NCBI GenBank assembly: GCA_002482525.1
Contig: DLGC01000016.1
Coordinates: forward strand, 1 to 64,000
Reading direction: 5' to 3'
Length of the DNA: 64,000 bases
Source: Propionibacteriaceae bacterium UBA7704
GTDB taxonomy: Bacteria; Actinomycetota; Actinomycetes; Propionibacteriales; Propionibacteriaceae
Positions 15,617 through 23,411 of the stretch are shown one piece after another. Positions within the stretch are counted from its first letter, which is position 1. The number at the start of each line of letters is the position of its first letter. The position numbers and the translations under genes are program-made. The notes below the pieces were generated by a model, which saw nothing but the letters and a program-made list of their open reading frames with translations, was not told the origin of the DNA and searched no databases.

Positions 15617-16836
15617 TCGTCGTCCTTCTTCTCGATCGATGCCACGGTCAGACCGAGGCGGCCGTCGGCCAGTTGTGCAGTGATCTTGCGACCTTTGGCT
15701 GTCGCCGACGTGCGGTCGACGGTGTTGCCTTTGGAATCGCTCAGAATGGCGTAGCCGCGCTGCAGAGTGGCCTGCGGCGACAGTGCCCGAACCCGAGTCA
15801 GGGCGTGGGACAGTGACGTCTGCTCTTCGCGCAGTTGGACGCCGATAGCGCGCTGCAGTCGTTCCCGGGCGGTGCTCAACCGTTCGACGTGGCCGTCCAG
15901 GGCTGCGGTCGGGTTCTGCAGCACCGGGCGGTTGCGCAGATCGTCCAAACGGCGCTGCTCATTCGCCACGGTCGTAGCCAGCGCCTGGCGAAGCCGCCGG
16001 GTCGCACCGGTGAGGCCTTCGGTCTCAGCAGCAGCGTCGGGCACCACTCGTTTGGCGGCATCGGTGGGAGTCGACGCTCTCACGTCGGCGACCAGATCCA
16101 GAATCGGGGTGTCCGTCTCGTGGCCGATAGCGCTGACCACCGGGGTGCGGCAGGCATGGACGGCGCGCACCAACGCCTCCTCGCTGAACGGCAGCAGATC
16201 TTCCAGCGACCCGCCCCCGCGGGCGATGATGATCACGTCGACCTCAGGGCGGCCATCTAGAGCTTTCACAGCCTCGATCACTTGGCCTGCGGCCTGCGGC
16301 CCTTGTACCAAGGTGTGCTCGACGTCGATGACTGCCGCCGGCCATCGCCGGGCAATGTTCTCGATCACGTCGCGTTCGGCGGCGCTGCCGGCTCCGGTGA
16401 TTAGGCCGATCCGGCGCGGCAGGAACGGTAGGCGCTTCTTCAACGCCGAGTCGAACAGGCCTTCGGCCTGCAGCATCCGTTTGCGTTGTTCGATCGCAGC
16501 AAGCAGACGTCCTTCTCCGGAGGGGCGCAGCTCGCGGCATTGGAAGCTCAAGGACCCCGACTTGGTCCACAGGGTCGGTTTGATCCAGGCCGCCACCACG
16601 GTGCCCTCGGTGATCGGACCTGCTGCGTCCAGCACGGCTTGGGAGGTCGAGATCGACACCGAGACTTCTTCGACGGTGTCGCGCAGGGTTAGGAACTGGG
16701 TGGCGCCGGTTCGCCGCTTGATTTCGATCAGCTGGCCCTCAACCCAGACCGCCCCCAATCGCTCCACCCAGTCGCGGGTGGCGAAAACCACAGTGCGCAG
16801 CGGCTGCGGCTTCTCAGGAGAACTACTCAGGGCCAT
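15613..16836 (-). CDS. xseA: Exodeoxyribonuclease VII large subunit
   Basis: A 407-residue catalytic subunit. An N-terminal OB-fold (about 25-110, LGAVWVEGQLIEIKRR) precedes the catalytic core with RRIGLITGAGSAAERDVIENI in two parts (about 142-162), the IIIARGGGSLEDL motif (about 200-212) and VSAIGHETDTPILDLVADVRASTPT in two parts (about 232-256). A coiled C-terminal region follows. The complex degrades ssDNA from both ends into oligonucleotides in DNA repair. Length is normal. Confidence 0.97.
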   Translation of the reverse strand: MALSSSPEKPQPLRTVVFATRDWVERLGAVWVEGQLIEIKRRTGATQFLTLRDTVEEVSVSISTSQAVLDAAGPITEGTVVAAWIKPTLWTKSGSLSFQCRELRPSGEGRLLAAIEQRKRMLQAEGLFDSALKKRLPFLPRRIGLITGAGSAAERDVIENIARRWPAAVIDVEHTLVQGPQAAGQVIEAVKALDGRPEVDVIIIARGGGSLEDLLPFSEEALVRAVHACRTPVVSAIGHETDTPILDLVADVRASTPTDAAKRVVPDAAAETEGLTGATRRLRQALATTVANEQRRLDDLRNRPVLQNPTAALDGHVERLSTARERLQRAIGVQLREEQTSLSHALTRVRALSPQATLQRGYAILSDSKGNTVDRTSATAKGRKITAQLADGRLGLTVASIEKKDDE

Positions 16837-16980
16837 GACTGCAGGCTAGCGGGCCCCACCCACACTGCTGTGCAGTCAGCGCTCATCGCACCCGATGCCG
16901 GTGAGGCGAGCCAGACTCTGTGCCGGTGGCGTCGCGGTCTTTCTACCTCGCCGGTTACGGAGGTCGCGATTCTTCGTCTC

Positions 16981-17460
16981 CGGCTGGTTGAGGAGGACGC
17001 ACAGCGTCCGTCTCGAAACCTCGTGCCCCTTTCCCCTCGGCTGGTTGAGGAGGCCCGGAGGGCCGTCTCGCAACCTCGCACCCCTTCCCCTCGGCTGGTT
17101 GAGGAGGACGCGTAGCGTCCGTCTCGAAACCTCGCAAGCTGGTTTGTGGACTGTGGCGGGGGTTTCGAGACGCTCTCTTCGTTCGCTCCTCAACCAGCCG
17201 GAGTGGGGGAGGTCGCTCTTCGGTCGGACAGCTTCCATATTCGGTTGGTTGAGGCGCATGCGCGGCGTCCGTTTCGAAGCCTCGCGCCCGTACCCCTCGG
17301 CTGGTTGAGGAGGCCCGTAGGGCCGTCTCGAAACTTCGTGCCCTTTTCCCTCGGCTGGTTGAGGAGGCCCGCAGGGCCGTCTCGAAACCTCGTGAGGTGG
17401 TTTGTGGACTGTGGCGGGGGTTTCGAGACGCTCTCTTCGTTCGCTCCTCAACCAGCCGGA
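16981..17460. repeat. cluster of eight ~42-bp repeat units, six direct and two inverted
   Basis: The 826-bp gap between xseA and ispH holds repeats rather than a gene. Direct units start at 16981, 17038, 17092, 17242, 17298 and 17352. Each begins CGGCTGGTTGAGGAG, has a short variable self-complementary core (for example GGACGC..GCGTCC or GGCCC..GGGCC) and ends GTCTCGAAACCTCG. Inverted copies lie at about 17161-17200 and 17419-17459. A block of about 72 bp (17138-17210) recurs at 17397-17469, so part of the array was duplicated. Core changes are compensated on both sides, so every unit can still fold into a hairpin. I see no coding capacity in 16837-17662. Confidence 0.85.
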
Positions 17461-17662
17461 GTGGGGGAGGTTCGCACCGGTGGTGTGCGGTGGGGGGACG
17501 GTCGCACCTCTGGCCTGCGGTGGGGGAGGTGCGTAGCTTCACGGGCCGGTGACGGGGCGGGCGCGCTGGCACCAGCGGAATTGCTAGTGGTGATCATTCC
17601 CCGAACCGGGTGGTGCCGGCCGCGGTCGTCGGGATGGGTGAGGCGGCACCTAAACTGGGGCA

Positions 17663-18616
17663 ATGCCAAGCAAACGAGTCGTGGTCGCTGCGCCGCGCGG
17701 CTACTGCGCCGGAGTCGACCGCGCCGTGGTCACCGTCGAGAAGGCGCTCCAGACCTACGGGCCGCCGGTCTACGTCCGAAAGCAGATCGTGCACAACCGG
17801 CACGTCGTGGAGGACTTGGAAGCCCGCGGCGCGATCTTCGTCGACGAACTCAGCGAAGTGCCGGCCGGTTCGACGGTGGTGTTCTCCGCCCACGGGGTGT
17901 CGCCGGCTGTACGTGACGAAGCGGCGGCGCGCGGTCTGAAGACCATCGACGCCACCTGCCCGCTGGTGACGAAGGTGCACCGCGAAGTGCAGCGCTTCGC
18001 CGATCAGGGCCTACAGATCATGCTGATCGGGCACGCCGGGCATGAAGAGGTGGAAGGCACGACCGGCGAGGCCCCCGCCAACATCACCCTGATCGAACAC
18101 CCCGACGATGTGGATGCTGTCAACGTCGCCGACCCGAGCAAGGTCGCCTGGTTGACTCAGACCACGCTGAGTGTGGACGAGACCAGCGAGACGGTCTCCC
18201 GGATGCGCGGACGTTTCCCCGACCTCATCGACCCGCCCAGCGATGACATCTGTTATGCCACCCAGAACCGGCAGCAGGCGGTCAAACAGATCGCTGCCGG
18301 ATCAGATCTGGTGATCGTGGTCGGATCACGAAACTCCTCGAACTCGATGCGTCTGGTCGAAGTAGCCCTCGCCGCGGGCGCAAAGGCCGCCCATCGCGTG
18401 GACAATGCCCGCGAGATCGATCCGACCTGGCTTATCGATGCCCATACCGTGGGGGTAACCTCGGGCGCATCGGTGCCGGAGGTGCTGGTCGACGGAGTGC
18501 TGGACTTCTTGCAGGAGCAGGGCTACCCGCCGGCTGTGGAAGAACGCTTGACCGAAGAGAACCTGACCTTCGCCTTGCCGATGGAATTGCGAAAGGACCT
18601 GCGCAGCCTCACATGA
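17663..18616 (+). CDS. ispH: 4-hydroxy-3-methylbut-2-enyl diphosphate reductase (IspH/LytB)
   Basis: A 317-residue [4Fe-4S] enzyme of the MEP isoprenoid pathway, converting HMBPP to IPP and DMAPP. The three cluster cysteines are in RGYCAGVDRA (Cys about 14), DATCPLVTKVH (about 105) and ICYATQNRQQAV (about 196). Other family motifs are PPVYVRKQIVHN, VVGSRNSSNS and SGASVPE. Length is normal. The stop overlaps the next gene by ATGA. Confidence 0.98.
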   Translation: MPSKRVVVAAPRGYCAGVDRAVVTVEKALQTYGPPVYVRKQIVHNRHVVEDLEARGAIFVDELSEVPAGSTVVFSAHGVSPAVRDEAAARGLKTIDATCPLVTKVHREVQRFADQGLQIMLIGHAGHEEVEGTTGEAPANITLIEHPDDVDAVNVADPSKVAWLTQTTLSVDETSETVSRMRGRFPDLIDPPSDDICYATQNRQQAVKQIAAGSDLVIVVGSRNSSNSMRLVEVALAAGAKAAHRVDNAREIDPTWLIDAHTVGVTSGASVPEVLVDGVLDFLQEQGYPPAVEERLTEENLTFALPMELRKDLRSLT

Positions 18617-19137
18617 CGATGTTCGCCCACTTCGATCCGCACGCGCGCGGTACGGCAGCCGAGGTCGCCGTCCGAGTGGCCCAGGAATCCGATCTGAACC
18701 ACTGCGCCGACTTGGCCTACCGCCGAAACGGAGGCGACCAGGAGCTGTGGTACAGCAGGTTGGCCGTAGACCAAGCCGACCCGGAGCGGCTGCTGGTGGT
18801 GGCTGAGATCGACGGCACGGTGGTCGGCCACGCCTGTGCGGGCTGGCAGCACTTTGACCGACACTTGGCACACAATGTGAAGGATGGCTGGTACCTCACC
18901 GGGGTGATCGTCGAACCCGATTACCGCCGTCGCGGAGTGGGCCGGCACCTGGTGCAGGCCCGCCTGGATTGGTTGAGCACGCGCGCTGATCGCGCCTGGT
19001 ATTTCGCGTCGGCGCAGAACGAGGCGTCCTTGCAGTTGCACCGCGAGTTCGGCTTCAGCGAGGTGACCCGCGCTTTCGAAGTACCCGGCGTGACCTTCAC
19101 CGGTGGCGTCGGCGTGCTGTGCGTGCGAGCGTTGTGA
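18613..19137 (+). CDS. GNAT-family N-acetyltransferase
   Basis: A 174-residue GNAT domain protein. The acetyl-CoA-binding motif A is visible as LTGVIVEPDYRRRGVGRHLV at about residues 96-115 (R-R-x-G-V-G), and the substrate-side FASAQNEASLQLHREFGF at about 132-149. It is translationally coupled to ispH by ATGA. The substrate is unknown; the RimI/PhnO-like layout fits either small-molecule or protein N-acetylation. Confidence 0.87.
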   Translation: MTMFAHFDPHARGTAAEVAVRVAQESDLNHCADLAYRRNGGDQELWYSRLAVDQADPERLLVVAEIDGTVVGHACAGWQHFDRHLAHNVKDGWYLTGVIVEPDYRRRGVGRHLVQARLDWLSTRADRAWYFASAQNEASLQLHREFGFSEVTRAFEVPGVTFTGGVGVLCVRAL

Positions 19138-19300
19138 GTCGTAGGGTTGGAGGCCTTACTCGGGGCCGACGCTTCGAGTGATCCTTCACAGGTACTGGTT
19201 CTCCACGTCGGTGTGGGCGTCGCTAGCGGCTCCAGTTCACCGGGCTGCATCCAGGCTGAGCTTCGATTGACAACGGACCACCTTTGGGAGGGACGACTGC

Positions 19301-20392
19301 ATGATCCGCTTCACCGACGTGACCAAGACCTACCCCAACGGCACTCAGGCGATCAACGGATTGAGCTTGACCGCGCCCACCGGACGCATCACCGTACTGG
19401 TCGGACCCTCCGGCTGCGGCAAGACCACCTCGCTGCGCATGATCAATCGGATGATCGAACCGTCGACCGGAACGGTGCAGATCGACGGGCGTGATGTCGC
19501 GGAGCTAGGGGCGGCCCAACTCCGGCGAGGCATTGGATACGTCATCCAAAGTGGCGGGTTGTTCCCACACCGGACGGTGGCCGACAACATCGCCACGGTG
19601 CCGCGGCTGCTGGGCTGGTCCCGACAGCAGATCGCGAGCCGGACCGCCGAGCTGATGGAGCGGGTCGGGTTGGACCATCACCTGGCGCGTCGTTACCCCA
19701 ACCAGCTCTCCGGCGGCCAACAGCAGCGGGTCGGAGTGGCCCGCGCCCTCGCCGCCGATCCGCCGGTGATGCTGATGGATGAACCCTTCAGTGCGGTAGA
19801 CCCGATCGTTCGTGAGCAGTTGCAGGACGAGTTCCTGCGGCTGCAATCGGAACTGGGCAAGACCATCGTGTTCGTCACCCATGACATCGATGAGGCGATC
19901 AAGCTCGCCGACCAGGTGGCCGTGATGCGCGTCGGCGGAACGGTGGCCCAATTCGACACTCCGGCAGGGCTGCTCCGGCACCCGGCCGATGCCTTCGTTG
20001 CCGACTTCGTGGGACGCGATCGAGGATTCCGGGCGCTGGGTTTCGACAGCGGAATCACGATCAGGACCACCCCGGAGCCCACCATCGAGGTGGGCGCGTC
20101 GCTGGAGCAAGCCCGTGCCGTGGCAGGCAGTGCGGCCTGGCTGCTGGTGGTGGATTCCGACCAGCATCCGCTGGGTTGGTTGGAGATGGCCGAACTCTCC
20201 GGTGCCGTGCAGGACGCGGACCTTCGCCTCGGCGGCACGCTGGCCGTTCAGGGCGGATCGCTGCGCGCCGCCTTGGACGCCGCGCTGTCAGCACCCAGCA
20301 AGCGCGGCGTCGTCGTCGACGTTGACGGACAGCTGGTGGGCACCGTGAGTGCCCAGCAGGTGCTGGCCGAAGCCGAACGGCTCCCGCGATGA
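19301..20392 (+). CDS. Osmoprotectant ABC transporter ATP-binding protein (OpuCA/ProV-like, CBS)
   Basis: A 363-residue ATPase. Walker A GPSGCGKTTS is at about 32-41, the signature LSGGQQQRVGVARAL at about 133-147 and Walker B VMLMDEPFSAVDP at about 152-164. The C-terminal part (about 245-363) holds a CBS-like regulatory region with one recognisable repeat near the end (RGVVVDVDGQLVGTVSAQQV). This architecture is typical of glycine betaine, carnitine or choline importers, where CBS domains sense ionic strength. It is first in a four-gene operon, preceded by GGGAGGGA 5 bp before the ATG. Confidence 0.93.
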   Translation: MIRFTDVTKTYPNGTQAINGLSLTAPTGRITVLVGPSGCGKTTSLRMINRMIEPSTGTVQIDGRDVAELGAAQLRRGIGYVIQSGGLFPHRTVADNIATVPRLLGWSRQQIASRTAELMERVGLDHHLARRYPNQLSGGQQQRVGVARALAADPPVMLMDEPFSAVDPIVREQLQDEFLRLQSELGKTIVFVTHDIDEAIKLADQVAVMRVGGTVAQFDTPAGLLRHPADAFVADFVGRDRGFRALGFDSGITIRTTPEPTIEVGASLEQARAVAGSAAWLLVVDSDQHPLGWLEMAELSGAVQDADLRLGGTLAVQGGSLRAALDAALSAPSKRGVVVDVDGQLVGTVSAQQVLAEAERLPR

Positions 20393-21033
20393 CCTGGGCG
20401 CTGAACCATGTCGAGGACATCGGCGGGCTGCTGGCTAGCCACGCTGTGCTCGCCGCGGTGCCGCTGCTGATCGGGCTGCTGCTGGCGATCCCGGTAGGTT
20501 GGCTGGCCCACCAGCAGCATTGGCTGCGAACCCCACTGGTGGTGGGAACCGGTCTGCTGTACACGATTCCGTCGCTGGCGATGTTCATCGTGATGCCGCT
20601 GGTACTGGGGACCGGCATTCTGGACCCGCTCAATGTGGTGGTCGCCTTGTCGATCTACACCGTGGCGCTGCTGGTACGCACTGTCGCTGACGGGCTCGAC
20701 GCTGTTCCGGCCCAGGCGCTGGACGCGGCGACGGCAATGGGGATCGGCACGCCGCGACGATTCTTCACCGTCGAATTGCCGCTGGCGGTGCCGGTGATCG
20801 CGGCAGGACTGCGGGTGGCGGCGGTGAGCAATGTGTCCATCGTCTCGGTGGCGGCCCTGCTGGGAATCCCGCAGTTGGGCTCACTGTTCACCGACGGCTT
20901 TCAGCGGAACTTCATCGATCCCATCGTCGTGGGCATCATCGCCTGCCTGATCCTGGCGTTGGTATTCGACTCGCTGATCGGTCTGTTCAGCCGGTGGCTC
21001 ACCCCCTGGCTGCGTCCAGGGAGCGCGACATGA
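20389..21033 (+). CDS. Osmoprotectant ABC transporter permease 1
   Basis: A 214-residue membrane protein with five to six transmembrane segments and a binding-protein-dependent permease (MetI-like) domain. The cytoplasmic EAA-like loop is readable as ALDAATAMGIGTPRRFFTVELPLA in two parts (about 105-128). It overlaps the ATPase gene by ATGA and is followed by a second permease, as in OpuCB/OpuCD systems, where two different permeases form the channel. Confidence 0.93.
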   Translation: MTWALNHVEDIGGLLASHAVLAAVPLLIGLLLAIPVGWLAHQQHWLRTPLVVGTGLLYTIPSLAMFIVMPLVLGTGILDPLNVVVALSIYTVALLVRTVADGLDAVPAQALDAATAMGIGTPRRFFTVELPLAVPVIAAGLRVAAVSNVSIVSVAALLGIPQLGSLFTDGFQRNFIDPIVVGIIACLILALVFDSLIGLFSRWLTPWLRPGSAT

Positions 21034-21749
21034 CGTTCCTGTGGCAGTGGCTCGGCGACCCCGCCAACTGGGTGGGGCCGGACGGAATCTGGGTGCGCAT
21101 CGGTGAGCATCTGGTCTACTCGGCGATAACCCTGGTGCTGGCGGCCGCACTCGCCATCCCGTTGGGGCTGTGGGTGGGGCACACCGGGAAAGCGCGCAGA
21201 CTGGTGGTCAATGTGGCCAACGGCGCTCGGGCACTTCCCACTTTGGGATTGCTCTTCTTGGCGGTGCTGGTGGCCGGACCGTTGCTCCCTGGCGATCTGG
21301 CATTCGCTGTGCCGGCGATCCTGGTGCTGGTGATTCTGGCGATACCGCCGATCCTGGCCGGGGCCTACGCCGGTGTCGAAGCGGTTGATCGACAGGCCGT
21401 CGATGCTGCTCGCGGCATGGGAATGGTTGGTCACCAAGTGTTGTTGAACGTAGAACTGCCGTGCGCATTGCCGCTGATGCTTGGCGGACTGCGCTCAGCC
21501 GCACTCCAGGTGATCGCTACCGCGACTCTGGCCGCCTCGGTGAGCCTGGGAGGTCTGGGCCGGTTCTTGATCGATGGCCAGGCCTATCGCGACTACGGCC
21601 AGATGGCGGGCGGCGCGGTCCTGGTGGCTGCGCTGGCCATGGTGGTGGATGTGGTTTTCGTTGGATTCCAACGACTGGTGGTCTCGCCGGGCCTCACCTC
21701 CTCAGTGGTGACCCGGCGAGGGCTCCGAGAACACCTGAGCACGAACTGA
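21030..21749 (+). CDS. Osmoprotectant ABC transporter permease 2
   Basis: About 239 residues, with the MetI-like fold and an EAA-like loop AVDAARGMGMVGHQVLLNVE at about 122-141. The start ATG 21030 (MTFLWQWLGDPANW) is chosen because it overlaps the previous stop by ATGA; the frame also extends 36 bp upstream. It pairs with permease 1. The binding lipoprotein follows 13 bp later. Confidence 0.92.
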   Translation: MTFLWQWLGDPANWVGPDGIWVRIGEHLVYSAITLVLAAALAIPLGLWVGHTGKARRLVVNVANGARALPTLGLLFLAVLVAGPLLPGDLAFAVPAILVLVILAIPPILAGAYAGVEAVDRQAVDAARGMGMVGHQVLLNVELPCALPLMLGGLRSAALQVIATATLAASVSLGGLGRFLIDGQAYRDYGQMAGGAVLVAALAMVVDVVFVGFQRLVVSPGLTSSVVTRRGLREHLSTN

Positions 21750-21762
21750 CGACAGGAGAGAG

Positions 21763-22671
21763 ATGAAGAAGATAAGTGTGGTGCTGGCCGTCGTGATCGC
21801 GACCTTGGGGCTGGCTTCCTGCTCCTCGACCAATCCCCTGGACAGCTCGCCGAGCGCCAGCGCGGGTGGGACGGCGGTCGTGGTTGGTTCGGCCAACTTC
21901 CCCGAAAGCGAACTCCTGGCTCAGATCTACGCCCAGGCGCTGCGGGCCAAGGGCGTGACGGTCACGACCAAACTGAATATCGGATCGCGGGAGACCTACG
22001 TGCCGGCGCTGAAGAGCGGCGAGATCAATCTGATCCCCGAATACACCGGCGCCTTCGCCAAGTACCTCAACCCGGACGCCGACACTGGCACAACCGAGGC
22101 AGCTCTGGCGGCAGTGAAGGCCGCTCTGCCGGCGAACCTCACGGTGCTCGACCCCGCGCCGGCTCAGGACAACGATTCGATCACTGTCACTAAGCAGACG
22201 GCCGAGACTTACGGCTTGACGACCATCGAAGACCTGGTTCCCCACGCCTCACAGATGGTGCTGGGCGGCCCGCCGGAGTGGAAGACCCGCAGCTACGGGG
22301 TTCCCGGCCTGAAGAAGACCTACGGTTTGCAGTTCAAGAGCTTCAAGGCTCTCGACACCGCCGGCCCGTTGACCGTACAGGCGTTGAAGAACGGGCAGGT
22401 GCAGGCCGCGAACCTGTTCACCACCGATCCGGCCATCACCGCCAACGGTTTCGTCACTCTCACCGACACCAAAGGGTTCTTCGGCTCACAGAATGTGGTG
22501 CCGGTCGTCGGTACTGAGGTGGCGACCACCCAGGTGAGCGACACGTTGAACGCCGTCTCGGCCAAGCTGGACACCTCCACCTTGGCCGGCCTGGTCAGTC
22601 AGGTCGTCACCGACAAGAAGGACGCCGACCAGGTCGCCCAACAGTGGCTGCAGGACGTCGGACTGAGCTGA
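21763..22671 (+). CDS. Osmoprotectant-binding lipoprotein (OpuCC/ProX-like)
   Basis: A 302-residue substrate-binding protein. A lipoprotein signal with lipobox LASC places the acylated Cys at residue about 20. The OpuAC-type domain (about 40-300) begins VVGSANFPESELLAQIYAQAL in two parts, with SRETYVPALKSGEINLIPEYTG split over about 78-98 and later LTDTKGFFGSQNVVPVV. It captures quaternary ammonium compatible solutes outside the membrane for the preceding transporter. Its stop is one base from the stop of the convergent rsbW-like gene. Confidence 0.94.
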   Translation: MKKISVVLAVVIATLGLASCSSTNPLDSSPSASAGGTAVVVGSANFPESELLAQIYAQALRAKGVTVTTKLNIGSRETYVPALKSGEINLIPEYTGAFAKYLNPDADTGTTEAALAAVKAALPANLTVLDPAPAQDNDSITVTKQTAETYGLTTIEDLVPHASQMVLGGPPEWKTRSYGVPGLKKTYGLQFKSFKALDTAGPLTVQALKNGQVQAANLFTTDPAITANGFVTLTDTKGFFGSQNVVPVVGTEVATTQVSDTLNAVSAKLDTSTLAGLVSQVVTDKKDADQVAQQWLQDVGLS

Positions 22672-22672
22672 G

Positions 22673-23104
22673 TCAGTCGGTGGGAGCGATTCGGAGTCGC
22701 TGAATCGCCCACAGATTACGGTCACCGCTCCAGCGGTAGTCGACCTCGTCTGCGAGCAGATAGATGAGGGCGAGCCCGCGTCCGCTTTCTGCCAACTCTG
22801 GTGGCATGGCGTTGGCCTGTGGCGGCGGATCGAGCCGGTTTCCGCTATCGGTGGTCTTCAGGAGGCAGTGCGTCGGGGTGATCGTCATGTCGACCTCGCA
22901 CAGTACCTCCCGGTCAGGGTTGTGCTGGATGACGTTGGTGATCAGCTCGCTGAGCACCGTCTCCAGGGCCATCCGATCCTCGGCGGCCACCTCAGGATGC
23001 TGCGTCCACACCGACTGCAGAAAGTCGTGGGCGTCATCAACGGTGTGCGGCGGGGTGTGGATCGCCGCGTGATGACTAGCCTGCGAAGGCGGTTGCGGGG
23101 TCAT
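22673..23104 (-). CDS. RsbW-like anti-sigma / serine kinase (HATPase_c)
   Basis: A 143-residue GHKL ATP-binding protein of the anti-sigma regulatory factor type. The N box is ETVLSELITNVIQHNPD at about 48-64, and the G box is ESGRGLALIYLLADEVDY at about 111-128. Such proteins phosphorylate a STAS antagonist and bind a sigma factor or another target. It is the last gene of the phosphatase-glycosyltransferase-STAS-kinase operon and its start lies 29 bp inside the STAS gene. No sigma factor gene is nearby, so the partner is unknown. Confidence 0.88.
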   Translation of the reverse strand: MTPQPPSQASHHAAIHTPPHTVDDAHDFLQSVWTQHPEVAAEDRMALETVLSELITNVIQHNPDREVLCEVDMTITPTHCLLKTTDSGNRLDPPPQANAMPPELAESGRGLALIYLLADEVDYRWSGDRNLWAIQRLRIAPTD

Positions 23105-23411
23105 CGTAAGGCCTCAGTATGCGGTCCATGTTCGAGAGTTGGAGCACCATCAAGACTTGCTGGCCCGCCGCCGCGATGCGCAGGTCGCCACCGGCGGCGC
23201 GGGCTGTCTTGAGGGCGCCGATCAGCGCACCCAACCCCGAGGAGTCCATGAATTCGGTGGCCGACAGGTCCACGACCACGTGGCTGCGTCCGGAGTTCAC
23301 AGCCTTGTCGACGGTTTCGCGCAACTGGGGGGCACTCACCATGTTGAGCCGGTTGCCGGCTCGAATGATGGCCAGTTCTGGTGACACTTCGTCGATGGTG
23401 AATTGGCTCAT
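23076..23411 (-). CDS. STAS-domain anti-anti-sigma factor (RsbV-like)
   Basis: A 111-residue single STAS domain. The phosphorylatable serine is in the conserved ATEFMDSSGLGALIGAL block at about 51-67. ATG 23411 (MSQFTIDEVSPELA) overlaps the stop of the glycosyltransferase gene by ATGA; the longer open frame is not similar to the family. In partner switching, the kinase phosphorylates this protein and a SpoIIE-type phosphatase reactivates it; both enzymes are encoded in the same operon. Confidence 0.93.
   Translation of the reverse strand: MSQFTIDEVSPELAIIRAGNRLNMVSAPQLRETVDKAVNSGRSHVVVDLSATEFMDSSGLGALIGALKTARAAGGDLRIAAAGQQVLMVLQLSNMDRILRPYDDPATAFAG

Noticed and set aside
16981..17460. CRISPR array
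   Set aside because: Unit length and interiors vary, two units are inverted, intervals between units are themselves similar, and no cas gene is nearby.
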